DNA of 64,000 nucleotides, taken from the NCBI GenBank assembly GCA_011037195.1, contig JAAEAF010002550.1, positions 1 through 64,000 on the forward strand, in the 5' to 3' direction. The stretch's first letter is position 1. Every line of letters starts with the position of its first letter. The DNA is from Triatoma infestans (lineage: Eukaryota > Arthropoda > Insecta > Hemiptera > Reduviidae). This document shows, piece after piece, positions 43,111-54,455 of the stretch. The translations under genes were made by a program, and so were the position numbers. The notes below the pieces were generated by a model. The model was not told the DNA's origin. It was given only the letters and a program-made list of their open reading frames with translations, and did no database searches.

Positions 43111-44069
43111 TGGATGTAGTTGCTGCTAATTGGGGTGCAGATTGGTTGGCGATATTTGATATTTGTACTCGCAAGTTTTATTTACAGAATACTTCGTAAA
43201 ATTGAGATAATGTAATATGGAAAACTTTGGCTATATGGAGGACAATAGCATTAGCTCATCACTGAAATATGAGTAAGTTTACAAGCAATGAAACACCCGA
43301 AACATAATAGAAATCCCATTACCAGCAGTTTGGCGCTCTTCCTAGTAAAAGTTGAAGGTAAGGTTCTATTAGCACGGATTAAAGGATATTTCGGAATAAA
43401 GTACAAGGAAATGGCCAATAGATTAGCAAAAATCGCCACATTGGAAAGGAAATATTTCCATTTGTGAGCCAAGTGTTCCATTTGAAGTGTGAAATCATGA
43501 GGCAGATAATGTTCAAACAGATTGTAAAAATCGAAACGCGTAACCACAAAGCAATCTTGGTTTGAAGGATCAATGGGGAAGCCATTTCCTCAACTATAAT
43601 TCGACTAAGTTTTATCTACGATTTTTAACCAATTTGGTCCACAGCTAATCTAAAAAAAAAGCTAAACCTGACAGATTCGCTGGGTATGACTGTGGCAATG
43701 AGAAGGTAAGAGAATTGGGGGAAGTTTCTGCACAATGCGCATTGAGAGAATTGTACGTAGAATTGAAACGCCTGCTATCTGCAACAAGTATTTGCCAACG
43801 CTTATTAACGCTAAATGAAATCACCTAGACTCCCATTGTGACAATGCCATTAAATCATTCTCGCTGAATGTATTGCAGTAAAATATCCAATGATTCCATC
43901 GCTGGTCTGGGATAAATTTTCTGTTTTTGAAGTTATTTTTTTTTTTTTTTTAATTATTTACAAATATGTATACAACTTTGTTAAGGGCCTTCAAGCAATG
44001 AATTAATAAATACAAAGTTGAACATGCACTATGATTATTTCCATGATCTTGATAACTATGATTGTTTCT
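43111..44069. other. No gene recognised
   Basis: Overlapping minus-strand frames 43251-43547 (98 codons) and 43379-43585 look like random frames in AT-rich DNA, although the first is hydrophobic. Not called. Confidence 0.45.
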
Positions 44070-44400
44070 ATGATCTTTGGTTTCTAATAATATGCCCACT
44101 TACAGAATGCTGATGATAGGAGCAAAATTCACATATCTGGGAAGCGCTAGCAACTCCACGATGCTGATAGCAGGCGTTCGGGTATTTCAATGTTGTATGT
44201 CCTCACTCCCTATAATTCGTACGCATCTATCAAATTATTACCGCGTCTGTCACATGTATCTGTGTAGAGTAGATGAACAGACTACAAACTTCAAAGCGTC
44301 CGGTATGTTCCCACTAGGATCTACCAAACATAGCATTTTGGTGATTTCGGAGTTTCAATCTTAAATTAACATTCGAAGAGTCTGTTAAACATTACTCCAG
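44070..44400. repeat. Dispersed repeat, copy 2
   Basis: See 42640-42960. It overlaps an open frame (44077-44364) that is not open in copy 1, so no gene is called. Confidence 0.6.
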
Positions 44401-44650
44401 AAATCTAAAAATCAACTGTCAAGCAATCAAATATCAAGACTCCAGGAAGACCAGAAATAATTATCGATAAGATTACAACGTAAATCTCAAAATGTTAAAT
44501 AATTAGCAACAACTCTATCAAGTGTACGGCAAATCTTCACTGTCTGATCTTGTCAAACAAATGCGGTAAGTGTACTGTATTTGATAGGGTGTAGTTCTGA
44601 ATGCCGGAAAACAGAGAATAGTAATTTCAATAATAATGAATAATAGAACG

Positions 44651-45060
44651 CTTACCTTGTAAGATGTGGACACCGGCGTAGCAACGCCCCAAGGAAAGGG
44701 ATCCCAAAAGGAAAAGAGAGTCGATTCCCCCACTCCCCTGGCCCCAGATACCTTTGTGAACGTAGATGGTGTCCTCCAGTCTAAAAGGCAAGCAGATTGA
44801 AGGCCAAGTAGGCATAGGTAGATTCCTTTGTATGATGTTCTGTACTCAAGCGGGGAACATGCGGTGTAACGAGAATAGCGGAAAACTGTGTACCCGTGAA
44901 ATGCGGAGTAACAAAAGAGGTGAGAAACGAGACGCTCGTATACTGCGGCAAACAAACAGAGAGAAAACGAAACATTTAATATGCGCGGTAGCACGTGGAA
45001 AATGTAGAGCACTTCCGTGCGCGTACGAGCGAGGGTACAACAGAACCAGTACAGAATAAG
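44651..45060 (-). other. CpG-rich block ending in a consensus splice donor: possible first exon
   Basis: Unlike its AT-rich surroundings this block is rich in CpG (for example GTGCGCGTACGAGCGAGG near 45017). It contains a CACGTG E-box (44992-44997). On the minus strand it ends in ACAAG followed by GTAAGCG (donor 44655-44651), a near-ideal 5' splice site. No convincing coding frame is seen; the long minus frame 44518-45012 runs through the donor. A 5'UTR exon of a host gene continuing towards lower coordinates, or an unidentified GC-rich repeat, are the two options. Confidence 0.35.
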
Positions 45061-45554
45061 TACAGAACTAGTAGCGAACTAGCTGATTGGAAGTGAAGCT
45101 GAACAATGGCTGAACAAAGTAACATATGTATTGCGGAAGGCATATATTGGGGGACAAAAAGGAGTCATGAGATTAAACATTCAATTAACTCACTAACAAG
45201 AAGCACTTTTATATTCAGAGATTTCTCCGCGCGTTAAACAAAAGCAGCTAAACGATCGTTTGAAATAAGTGTTTTGCGATTCCCTCATGACTTTATTTTA
45301 CAATTGAAACAGGGATAAATGAGAAATTATCACCAAACATAAAATTTTACTAGATATTAGTTTATCTTCAATGTTGTCATCTATTGGGGGAATTTTAATA
45401 AAACCATTTTATTTAGAAAACCATAACTTTACTCGCTTTCGAAAAATACATTAAACAAACAAACTTTTAAACAAAGGTAAATAAGGCTATTGTATTTTAT
45501 TAAGTATAACAAACTTATAATCGAGTTTTATGAAAAATTTTTCCCTTTCTTCGA
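45061..45554. other. No gene recognised
   Basis: AT-rich. Nothing supported. Confidence 0.5.
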
Positions 45555-45559
45555 GCTCA

Positions 45560-45668
45560 CATTATTGGTGATGGACATTATTGTCTATAACGAGAGAACA
45601 CTGTCTCGTTCTTGCAGTGCTCTGTGAAGGCTACAGGTGCCAATGACCTCAGATGATGACGCGCCTTT
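45560..45668 (+). repeat. SINE body fragment (headless)
   Basis: GGTGATGGACATTATTGTCT, AACGAGAGAACACTGTC, GCAGTGCTCTGTGAAGGCT, and GGTGCCAATGACC. Closest to 30655-30775. Confidence 0.6.
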
Positions 45669-45944
45669 ACTAATGAAAATGTTCAGTAAAACACACTTGC
45701 GATTAACCAATTATTTTCAAACTCGTAATTTCGGGAACCCATTTAATTGTTATTAATATTATTAAATGATAGGCTGTATAAATATATACGAAAATAGAAT
45801 AGGGTGTCTTGAAAAGGCAGCTATGTCAAAGTTAATAATAAAAACATACTAAAATTGCACTTGGAAGAAAATATACCCTCCACTCTTAAATCCTGATGAA
45901 ATCTTACAAACAAAAGTTGTAACTCTTTATATAGCATTAGAGGT

Positions 45945-47135
45945 TCTGCTGGGGTTGCCTCCTCTGCATCTTTTGATACAGGCGGAGGCGAGAGCCAGTG
46001 CGTACAGACTAATGAACAATGGCCAATGGAAGCATAGAAGCTCCCTAGCCAAGCACTTGGACATTATTCAGAAAGTACACCCTGGCCCTATCCTTAGGAT
46101 GGCTGGGGAGGTGAGTTGTCCAATGTTCCACTTTGAGCTCCCCTTTCAAGTGATAGTAACGTCACGGTCGGAGTGGCTAAAAGTTGGGAGAAACGGGGCC
46201 GGATTGGGGGATCCTGGTTTACGGATGGGTCCAAAATGGCCTGCGGAACTGGAGCCGGGATTTATGGGGTCAAACCGGAGGTACATATTGCGAGACCTCT
46301 CGGGGGTTACTCCACAGTATTCCAGGCTGAAGTGTATGCAATAAAGATCTGTGCTGAGGAGAACCTGCGTATGGACTCTAGAAATAGAGAGATATGCATC
46401 TTCTCGGACAGCCAGGCTGCGCTGAACGCTCTTCGGGCGTTCAGAATCACCTCCCCTTTGGTCAGGGAGTGTAGAGACTCCCTGGAGGCATTAGCCCGGC
46501 ACAACAAAGTGCGGCTAGTATGGGTGCCGGGGCATAAGGGGATCATGGGAAATGAAATAGCCGACCAACTGGCCAGGGAGGGAGCGGACGCTCCCTTCCT
46601 CGGACCGGAACCTGCTCTAGGGGTGGCCAAAAGTATGGTAAGGGCGGCTCTGAGAGACTGGACTCGGAGGGAACATAATCGATACTGGAGGCTGAGCACT
46701 GGAGCGAAGCACGGCAAAATGGTTATGCCAGAGCTGTGTGAAAGAAGGACCAGATACATCCTGGGTCTAAGCAGGTATCAGATCTATCTGATAACGGGCC
46801 TGTTTACTGGGCATGGCAGGTTCAAAAAACATCTGCATAAGGTGGAGTTGGTAGATGGAGAGCCCTTGTGCAGACTGTGTCAAGAGGAGGAGGAGACGGC
46901 CTCTCACCTGCTGTTTGATTGCGTTGCAATCGCTAGACTGAGGTACGAGATCTTCGGCACGTTGAGACCAGAGGAAATCGTGCTCCAGGAGGGACTGGTG
47001 GGGAAGGTTCTAGATCTCATGAAGAGGGGGGGCTTCCGCTACTAGATTTGAGGGGTTGGCACAATAAGCCTCAATAGGGAGGCTGCGGTGCCTGGGTTTT
47101 AGTCCCCCCCTGCAGCATTCTAATTCTAATTCTAA
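45945..47135 (+). mobile_element. 5'-truncated LINE with intact RNase H and (TTCTAA)n tail
   Basis: The connection region (PPLHLLIQAEARASAYRL, 45955-46160) is separated by one frameshift near 46170 from a long open RNase H/zinc-knuckle frame. A short 3'UTR follows with a C run (47104-47110), and the tail is three TTCTAA-type units (47118-47137). GC-rich and much less decayed than family X, to which it is related in RNase H sequence, so probably a younger insertion. No clear target-site duplication seen. Confidence 0.85.
46173..47045 (+). CDS. RNase H and C-terminal zinc knuckle of a LINE ORF2 (partial)
   Basis: 290 open codons; the true start is lost because the element is 5' truncated. RNase H spans about residues 18-145, with FTDGSK (first Asp), FQAEVYAI (Glu), FSDSQAAL (second Asp) and VPGHKGIMGNEIADQLA (late His and Asp). 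All catalytic positions are present. The C-terminal part has TGLFTGHGRFKKHLHKV and a knuckle CRLCQEEEETASHLLFDC (CxxC...H...C). RNase H removes the RNA template during target-primed reverse transcription in this LINE group. Without RT and endonuclease the copy cannot move by itself. It stops at 47043-47045. Confidence 0.85.
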   Translation: MAKSWEKRGRIGGSWFTDGSKMACGTGAGIYGVKPEVHIARPLGGYSTVFQAEVYAIKICAEENLRMDSRNREICIFSDSQAALNALRAFRITSPLVRECRDSLEALARHNKVRLVWVPGHKGIMGNEIADQLAREGADAPFLGPEPALGVAKSMVRAALRDWTRREHNRYWRLSTGAKHGKMVMPELCERRTRYILGLSRYQIYLITGLFTGHGRFKKHLHKVELVDGEPLCRLCQEEEETASHLLFDCVAIARLRYEIFGTLRPEEIVLQEGLVGKVLDLMKRGGFRY

Positions 47136-48324
47136 GTGAATAGTTAACAGGAAATAGTATTTACGAAAAATAGCCGTCATAGAAGAGACGGCTTCAATCA
47201 GATTGACTTCCGGTCTTCCTCACTCGTTGACAGCTTCCAAGGCTGCCTGTTTTTTTTTTGTTTTTTTTTTTTTGTGACTGGAACTCTGGTGTTTGCTCGA
47301 GCTTTACGCAATGACCCAGCCAGTATACCCAGACTTACTGACAAACTTGACGGCTGATGTACAAGATGTACATAAAACTTAGATTGATTTGATTTGTACG
47401 GAAATTTGTACTAAGACGTACGTGAAAACTTGAATGTGCTTATTCTCTGGCCTTCTCAGTTAGGCTTTTTTTTTTTTTAGAAGACAGTGTGAATGTAATA
47501 ATGAACTCAAAATCTTTTTCTCACAAATAATCGTCAGTATTATTCAATGAAATGCGGAAAATCATTCAGTAAGATTGTAAATATCATAATCACAATCTTA
47601 TTTCAAACCGCATTGCTTGAAACTTGAATTTTTCGCCGATATTTAATTGCTTTTTTTTTTTTTTTTTTTATTATTAATATAAGATGTAGAACTTTGTATT
47701 GCATATAAAAGGCATTTATTTATTATGAAGTCCTAAGATTCCCGCTTCTCAGAGACAAAAAAAACCTGGTACACAACCTGGTATGGAAACACTCATACGA
47801 CTTGCTCTTACTGAAATTTACATAGCTTTGATTGGTTGATTGATTTATTACAGGCATACAAATTTTATATAAACTGCAAATCTAAAATTATGTGTCTTCG
47901 AAGATTGAAGTAAATCGGTTAAGCCTAGAAATTAAATAAGACTTTAACGTGATTTTCGCGAAAGTTGGCTCTCTAGAATTAGAATACAGCTGCCCTAATG
48001 ACAATAAATGATAGGTACCCAACTCCAGTCTGGGTACACATGGAAGCATCTAACAATGTAGGAACCGGAGATGTGATGCGAACACTTCGAATTGTTGAAG
48101 GTAGTGGGGAGGAAGTCCGCCTAGCAACCTTGATGGGTAAATAGGTTTGGCACTTGATATACTGGGTGAAGGGAATTTCTAAAAGGCGGTACTTGTTAAC
48201 TGATTCACAAGCTGCATTTACAGCAATATTGGCCAAATCATAAAGAGTTCAACAGCCACTCATCGGAGTTGACCGATTGAAATTGGAAACCCTTGTTATA
48301 AACAACAGAAAAAGGTGATTTCCG
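47136..48324. other. No gene recognised; diverged repeat traces
   Basis: Several poly-T runs. 47795-47960 resembles the hairpin repeat (minus) and 49235-49320 (GACTTTAACRYGATTTTYGC). The minus frame 47979-48236 has a non-random look but no family I can name. Confidence 0.4.
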
Positions 48325-48392
48325 CCCGTTGAGGCATTATAGCAATGAGGCAGCTGATCGTTTAGCACATATCGGAGCAGCGTAATCACAAT
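48325..48392 (+). pseudogene. Possible RNase H fragment of a LINE
   Basis: Reads RHYSNEAADRLAHIGA, which resembles the G-x-x-x-N-E-x-A-D-x-L-A block of LINE RNase H. Only 20 codons, so weak. Confidence 0.3.
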
Positions 48393-49980
48393 CTTATTTC
48401 TGGTATTTTAACCGTCGTAGCATGCCAATTTATAGTGTTCCTGACTGGTTTTGGATTTTAATCCATCGTCAGAGCAAATTCACTAAAACATACGAAAAAC
48501 AAGTGTGAGTGTAACAGAAACATTAAGTTGAAGTGAACTCTCTACACAAACTTGGTGAATTTGCTGTGACGATGGATGAAAATCCGAAACCGCTCAGGAA
48601 CACTATAAATATGCATGCTACGACGGATAAAATACCAGATGTTATCCAGCATTGCGAACTCATCTACATATTCAACAATCTTATTGGCCTATACCGCATT
48701 GTAACGCAAATAGAATTATTAGTGCCTCTGTTAGACTTAATTATTTATACGAACCAGGACGCGGTTGTGAAGAAAAGAAATGGAGCAGGTCAATACTCTA
48801 GAATTTGCCCAGTAGCAGTAGAAACTGTTTGAAGAGGGAGCATGATTATTTTTGTATACATTTCCATCGAATATGAGTGATTGAATTCGCGATCTACTCT
48901 TTGTGTCACATAGGAAGGGAAATAACGGGGAATCATATTTTTCGAGTGCCCGGCTTTCGAGCGACAAAGTAATTTAAAATGCTACATCTCGAAGCCAAAC
49001 ATATATTGGACTGCACAGGAAAAGTTGGCAGAAATACTTCCAAAGGCGCAGGGAAAAAAATTAATTTTTATTTGGAACATTTTGTTTTTTGAAAAATCGA
49101 TTTTAGAGGTTCTGGGGGGGCGGGAGCGTTGATCTCAGGTTTCCCTATAAAGAACTGTTTCTGAGAACCCGTACATTTCTGTTAACATTTGGTAAAATGG
49201 AAGATAAAAATATGTTTAACAGAAATCCAAGTTTGGAGATAATCCATAGCGTAGAAATTATGACTTTAACACGATTTTTGCCAAAATTAGCTCCAAACAT
49301 TTCCTTATTCGCGATATATAATTATTCATTCATAAAAGCTGAAAAATAACCAATCATTTATTACAATAAATTCAATCTTAAGAATATTTGCCATACAAAA
49401 TTGTAATAAATTAAAAGTTATATGATTATTTTTATACCAGATTATTGTAATAAATAATGAAATTTGTAATAAATGTATATAAAACACCATCACGGACGAA
49501 ATTATATTTTATTTTTGTATGTTAAACATTGCTACACCTGATAGCTTCAACTACAGCATTTCTGTTTCCTTATTATCCTTTCTAAAGGATATCATATCTG
49601 TTGCGAACTATATCCTATGTAGGCAATGACCATTCAAAGGATCCTATCTTTACAGTTCAATTCACTTAATACAGTTCAGTTAACTTCTGCATTTATTTTC
49701 CTTTAAAATGGTTATTTATGCAAGTGGGACTTTAATCTTGGATTTTTCTTTTGATTCCTTTACTACCTTTATAAATTGTATATACATTCTTTCTCTATAT
49801 AATAATTTGATTTTTTTTTTTTTAGAGGGGGGGGGAACTGGAATTCAACAAATGTTTCTTCAATAAAATATCTATTTCTATTTAAATTAGCAAATTATAA
49901 TGGTAGACGTGATTTAAGAGATGATAAATAAAGCCCAACAAATCATCACGTTATAAAATCTTAAAAATTTTTACGTTCTC
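48393..49980. other. No gene recognised
   Basis: A 99-codon plus frame (48533-48832) has no recognisable domain. 49000-49320 resembles a diverged hairpin repeat. A G run lies at 49828-49836. Confidence 0.45.
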
Positions 49981-50361
49981 TTAAGTGGGCCCCTAGACGA
50001 TCAATATTCACGTCAATATATTGCACAATAATATTGTATGGCCAACCCACACGGGGCAATGTTGTTATTGCACAATTCATGGCTGACACTTTTATAGTCA
50101 GCATGGGTATTCGGTTTAATTCCTTTCTGAAGTTTGTGCGCAACGAATTAAATTTTTTTTCACTAATTATGACTATCAACATCCGGATAGTATTCTCTAT
50201 ATTTAGAAAGCAACTGTTCGTACTGTTCATTTTTTTTTACCCTGTTGCTGTAATCTTTACTCTTGATATTCCACAAAGCGGTTAAGCTCCGATACACCTC
50301 GGTGCATTCTAAAATGAATTTCCTTTCTTCATCTTTTCCCTTTTGTAGCCATCTTTTATAG

Positions 50362-50372
50362 ATAAGTTGATG
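50362..50372. repeat. Target-site duplication of the nested LINE, left
   Basis: ATAAGTTGATG, repeated at 51806-51816. Confidence 0.85.
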
Positions 50373-51805
50373 AGTCCTCTTCAGACAAATGGCGTTATAG
50401 TGGGCAGGAGATAGAGGTTGTTAGTAGGTACAAATATTTAGGGGTTATACTTACGCCTAAGCTATCTTTCCATCCCCATGTTAAAGAGAAGGTATCTTCC
50501 GCTAAGCTAGCTCTAAATACTGTCTGGTCGGGCTTTGTGGCTAAGGACAAGGTTTCTTCTTCTCTTAAGTTCCAGTTATTTAACTCTGTTTGCAGGTCAA
50601 TTGCCTGTTATGCAGCCCAAGTTTGGGGGTTTGAACGGTATGAGATACTTGAAAAGCTGTTGCGTTTCTTTATTAAAAAGCTGTATTCTCTTCCGTCAGT
50701 TACCCCGAACTACATGCTTTATGCGGAGACTGATGTTGATCTGCTTGTGGTTTTTACCTTAAGACTACACTTTAGGTACTGTCTTAGAGTTCTGGAGCTT
50801 CCTGCTCATAGATTGCCAAGGATTTTTGCTCAGGAAATAGTTAAAAGAAAAACTTATTGGTTTGAGCATTGGATTAACTTGGCCCGCGGACACTCTTGTC
50901 ACATCGATTCCTCTGCTGACAACTTGAGTCTTTGGAAAAACCAGTTAGCAACCATGTTAGATAAGATAAGATTGGTGCATGGGAGGAGTCTGTGTTGTGC
51001 ATAAGTACGTCCTCGAGGTTTATTTACTATAAACAGCTAGATATGAGCTATAAATTATTCTCCTTTGACCGCCAGTCCTCGTCATTGCATTTAAAAGAGA
51101 TGAGGTGGTTATTTAAAATGAGAGGCGAATTATTATATTTAAATTGTACGCCCTGGGAGGATAAGGAGGAGATAAGAAAGAGATGTTCCTTATGTAACCT
51201 CAATACTAGGGAGGATATTGTACATTTTTTAGCAGTTTGCCCTATTCTCGCAGAATTTCGTTTACTTTACCTCGGAGAACGTTTACTAACTTTGCACTCT
51301 TTGCAAGCCCTTCTTAATGCTTGTAACTGTAAGGGGCTTATTAATTTTGCTCGATCTGCCTGGCAGTATCGGCACCAGCTTGTGCAGGAATTTAACTTTT
51401 GACTTGTGTTTTTTTTTATTAAAATATATATATAATTTATAATTTTTATTTTGGTTTGTTTTCCACGGGATACTCGTTTTTGTTTCTTCAATTTTTCGCT
51501 TAATTTGTTCTATTAATATTTCTCAGTAACCTTTTCATCATTAATTTTAATATTGTATAGTTTCAGAATAGTTTTTACTTTTTCAGTATTTTGTATTTAT
51601 GTATCTTTTATTTTATTTGCAGTATGAATATATTTTTTTTTTTTCTCATGTATTACAGTAAACAAGAAAATATCTTTTATTAAAGGAATAGTATTTTTGA
51701 TAAAATGTTTTTAACATCTTTCTCCGGCTGATATATAATTCCAAGCTGTAAATATTATGTATTAATCTTTCTGAATGTAAAATTTTTAAATAAAATATTA
51801 TTATT
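50373..51805 (+). mobile_element. LINE family Y, 5'-truncated insertion (1433 bp)
   Basis: Starts within the RT thumb (YKYLGVILTPKLSFHPHVKE), runs to the ORF2 stop at 51400-51402, has about 400 nt of AT-rich 3'UTR and ends in ATTATTATTAT. It is flanked by 11-bp duplications and sits inside the TIR element 49984-52040. Confidence 0.88.
50537..51402 (+). pseudogene. ORF2 C-terminal region of LINE family Y (one frameshift)
   Basis: Frame 50537-51004 reads the region after RT (LFNSVCRSIACYAAQVWGFE, DVDLLVVFTLRLHFRYCLRV). A shift at about 50995 leads to frame 50992-51402: YKQLDMSYKLFSFDRQSSS, EMRWLFKMRGELLYLNCTPW, and a CSLCNLNTREDIVHFLAVCP knuckle (CxxC...H...C), ending QLVQEFNF. The same C-terminus appears at 11262-11445 and, more distantly, at 19447-19830 and 52394-52588. 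The upstream 50373-50536 part (with KYLGVIL) is in a third frame. Confidence 0.8.
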
Positions 51806-51816
51806 ATAAGTTGATG
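51806..51816. repeat. Target-site duplication of the nested LINE, right
   Basis: ATAAGTTGATG, pairing with 50362-50372. Confidence 0.85.
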
Positions 51817-52379
51817 TTGACACCAATACTGTCAGGACAAGACTGAACCAGATTGCGCAATACTGGCCTACAGACGATGCAATATTTATTAGATTGCACA
51901 ATAAAAATCAAACTCTTTTTGATTGACTCAATATATTGCGCAATCTTTTAATGTGGTCTACAGACGGTCAATATTATTGTGCAATATCAATTCTTATGCG
52001 CAATATATTGATGTGAATATTGATCGTCTAGGGGCCCACTTTACTTTACTCCTACTATAAGAGGAAGTATTTACGATCTTGTCAAATTTTTGAAATTCAG
52101 TTTTTACTGGGAAATACCATAATAGCTCTAGAAAATTTAATTGGTTCTCTTAATTCGATAGCCTACTCACACAAAATTGTGTCAAATTCCTGTTCCATTC
52201 TGAAACAGATCCTGTCCTGTTTAAAAAAAATCAATTACACCCACACTAAATAAATTTAAACAATTTCTGAGTAGTAATGATTCGGAATCAATGTTCACAG
52301 CAAAATATAATCTCTTTTATAGTAATCTATTTCGTGTGACTTGTAATAAAGAGCCTTTCATTAATCTCAACTTGCCTTT

Positions 52380-52600
52380 TTAATATAGTAAGCGTGTTCA
52401 CTCAGTTGAGGCTGTCTGGCAAATATCAGGTCAAAATAACACATTTACGAATATCGGTTATATTATTAAACCTAACGAACTATGTTACAATATGTAATTA
52501 TAACGTTGCTGAAGACTTATTTCATCTGATTGTTGTCTGTCCAATCTATGAATCTCACCGTAAACATTATATATACCACAAATTGTAAATTCAACCTCAT
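52380..52600 (+). pseudogene. LINE ORF2 C-terminal remnant
   Basis: Reads ICNYNVAEDLFHLIVVCPIY, which lines up with SLCNYRVKEDTFHFVAECPI of 19447-19830. The preceding part (AVWQISGQNNTFTNIGYII in another frame) is shifted. Highly decayed. Confidence 0.5.
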
Positions 52601-52701
52601 AGCTGTTTTCTAATATATTAGCCATTAACATTGTGTAAGAAATAAATGATTTATATAATTATATTGTTAACTGTTTGAAGATTAGATCATTTATGTCAGG
52701 G

Positions 52702-53058
52702 TGTAGTGAGGAGATGTTGGTTGTTGATGATGATAGATAAACACCTTAAGATTTGGTTTAAGATATATAATTGATATATGTATATATATATAACTGACTG
52801 CCAACGACTTTACACTTTAGAGTTTAGTACTGAACTGAACTGACAGACTGACGTGGCTAAGTGATATGTACGGAGTGTGAATCAACAGAATGATGTCTGA
52901 TGTGTAAGACTGAATTGAACAGAATCATCCCTCGACTGTCTCTCTCATGTATATATATATATACTGGCCGAGCCTCTCCTCTCTGTGCGAGAGGGGCTGT
53001 TTCTCTCCGCTAGAGTGGATGAGTGGTGGGGGTTCACTGGTTCACTAAAACCCCTACA
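52702..53058 (+). repeat. Candidate solo LTR
   Basis: 357 bp beginning TGTAGTGAGG and ending ACCCCTACA (TG...CA with a 5-bp inverted end). A TATA run lies at 52950-52965 before a GC-rich part. It lacks any frame. I do not see a target-site duplication, so the call is tentative. Confidence 0.35.
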
Positions 53059-53259
53059 ATTTATATTAAATGAATGGATTAACTGTTTTATAGGATTCAT
53101 TGTATATACCAAACTCTTTGTATGGGGTTTTCCTCACAGGCATTTATTATAAAATAAATAAAATAAATAAATACTGGGAAATATTTCTTTCGAAGTCCCC
53201 GGAATAAAATAAATATTATGGTTTCTGCAAATAGTCTGTATTCTGTGTGTGAACAGGAT

Positions 53260-53600
53260 ATTGCAAAAACGAAGAATCGCAGGACACCGCCCCAAACTTG
53301 ATATTCCTTTTAGGTATATTACGACCGCAGCTAATACGAAGGTTTCGGACAATATCCATCAACCGGAAGTGAAACTTTATTTATTCAGATTTTCGCGATT
53401 TCTGAAAAACAGCTCCAACGAATTTTCTTTAAATTTCGTATATATCTACACTCATAAAGATTTATCACATTTATTTGTTACATTTTCCAGGGAAGAATTG
53501 ATTTTTTTTGGGGAGTTCTGAGAAAACATTACCGTTATATTTTCCACTGAAGTACCGCTTCAGTACAAAGTACCATTTCAGAAGGTTTGAGTAACACCTA
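53260..53600 (+). repeat. Hairpin repeat (HR) family, diverged 5'-half copy
   Basis: AAACTTGATATTCCTTTTAG, CATCAACCGGAAGTGAAACT and AACAGCTCCAACGA keep the order of the 57000-57150 region, with clear divergence. Confidence 0.55.
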
Positions 53601-53904
53601 CAAAAGGTCTAAATATAAATAGATACTATACGTATTGATTGATTTCAATTTCATTATTGAACTATTTATTCAAAATTTATAGTTTCCAAAACGAATAATT
53701 TATTTTGTTATTTATTATTGTTTTTTGAAACAACATTAAAATTTAATGTAAATAAGTTTTTGTTTGAAACATAAATGTCGGACGAGGTAATTAGCAACAG
53801 CTGGTACATTCCAGTATGATATTCCATTTAGCCCATCTGACTGCCAAATACAGGAGATCTGTTGTGGTTGGTCGCCGCTTATTCATACATTTGAATGGCT
53901 TGGC

Positions 53905-53931
53905 TTTTTTTTTTTTTTTTTTTTTTTTTTT
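53905..53931. repeat. Poly-T tract, about 27 bp
   Basis: Could be the poly(A) tail of a minus-strand retroposon. Nothing identifiable is attached. Confidence 0.6.
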
Positions 53932-54170
53932 GTATATCCCTCTTTATAATCTAAAACATTAACCTTTAAAAGTGTTTAGTTATTAAATTTTCTTTTCATA
54001 CTCGTATGATTATAGAGTTAAGTATGTAGTCTTATGAAATCATAATTAAATCTACCTTTATTATTTTAGTTATCTTATTAGGGTTGCGGAATTTTACGGG
54101 GTCAGAAATTACTAGCGTGGATTTAATTATTACATAAAAAAAAATCTGCTTGGAATATGTAATGGCATCC

Positions 54171-54455
54171 AGCAGAGAGAAGAGAGACTCTCTCTGGTTA
54201 ACAGAGACTACTCTCTGACTTAGGCAGGCTAGAGTGGGAGAACCTGTGTATATAAGCCAGTGAAAATCTATCTAGAGGATATCTATCAGATACAACCATA
54301 CATCGCATCGTGTCATATCTCTACTCCCACCTTTTATTTTATCAGTTTCATTATAAAGTCCAGTGCAGTTAAATGTAAACTTATAGCTACATTATAACAG
54401 ATTCTTCATATCTCGTTCATTCAATCAAACCTAATTTCTCTCCTCAACAACTACA
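54171..54455 (+). repeat. LTR-like repeat, copy 2
   Basis: Partner of 36194-36460, with TATATAAG at 54249-54256. See that entry. Confidence 0.5.

Larger units (their letters stand above)
49984..52040. mobile_element. PIF/Harbinger-type TIR element (about 0.6 kb) with a LINE nested in it
   Basis: Terminal inverted repeats of at least 41 bp with one mismatch: both ends read AGTGGGCCCCTAGACGATCA inward and continue through AATATTCAC and TCAATATATTGC. TTA flanks both sides (49981-49983 and 52041-52043) as a 3-bp target-site duplication, as expected for PIF/Harbinger. Without the nested LINE and one copy of its 11-bp duplication the element is about 613 bp and has no transposase, so it is non-autonomous. 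Subterminal TTGCACAATA motifs recur inside. Confidence 0.85.

Noticed and set aside
43251..43585. Hydrophobic minus frames of about 98 and 68 codons
   Set aside because: Overlapping in different frames, with no conserved copy, promoter or splice signals.
44518..45012. 164-codon minus frame in the CpG-rich block
   Set aside because: Crosses a strong splice donor, has no recognisable domain, and its composition follows the GC content.
48533..48832. 99-codon plus frame
   Set aside because: Unusually balanced composition for the region, but no domain, repeat partner or regulatory context to support it.
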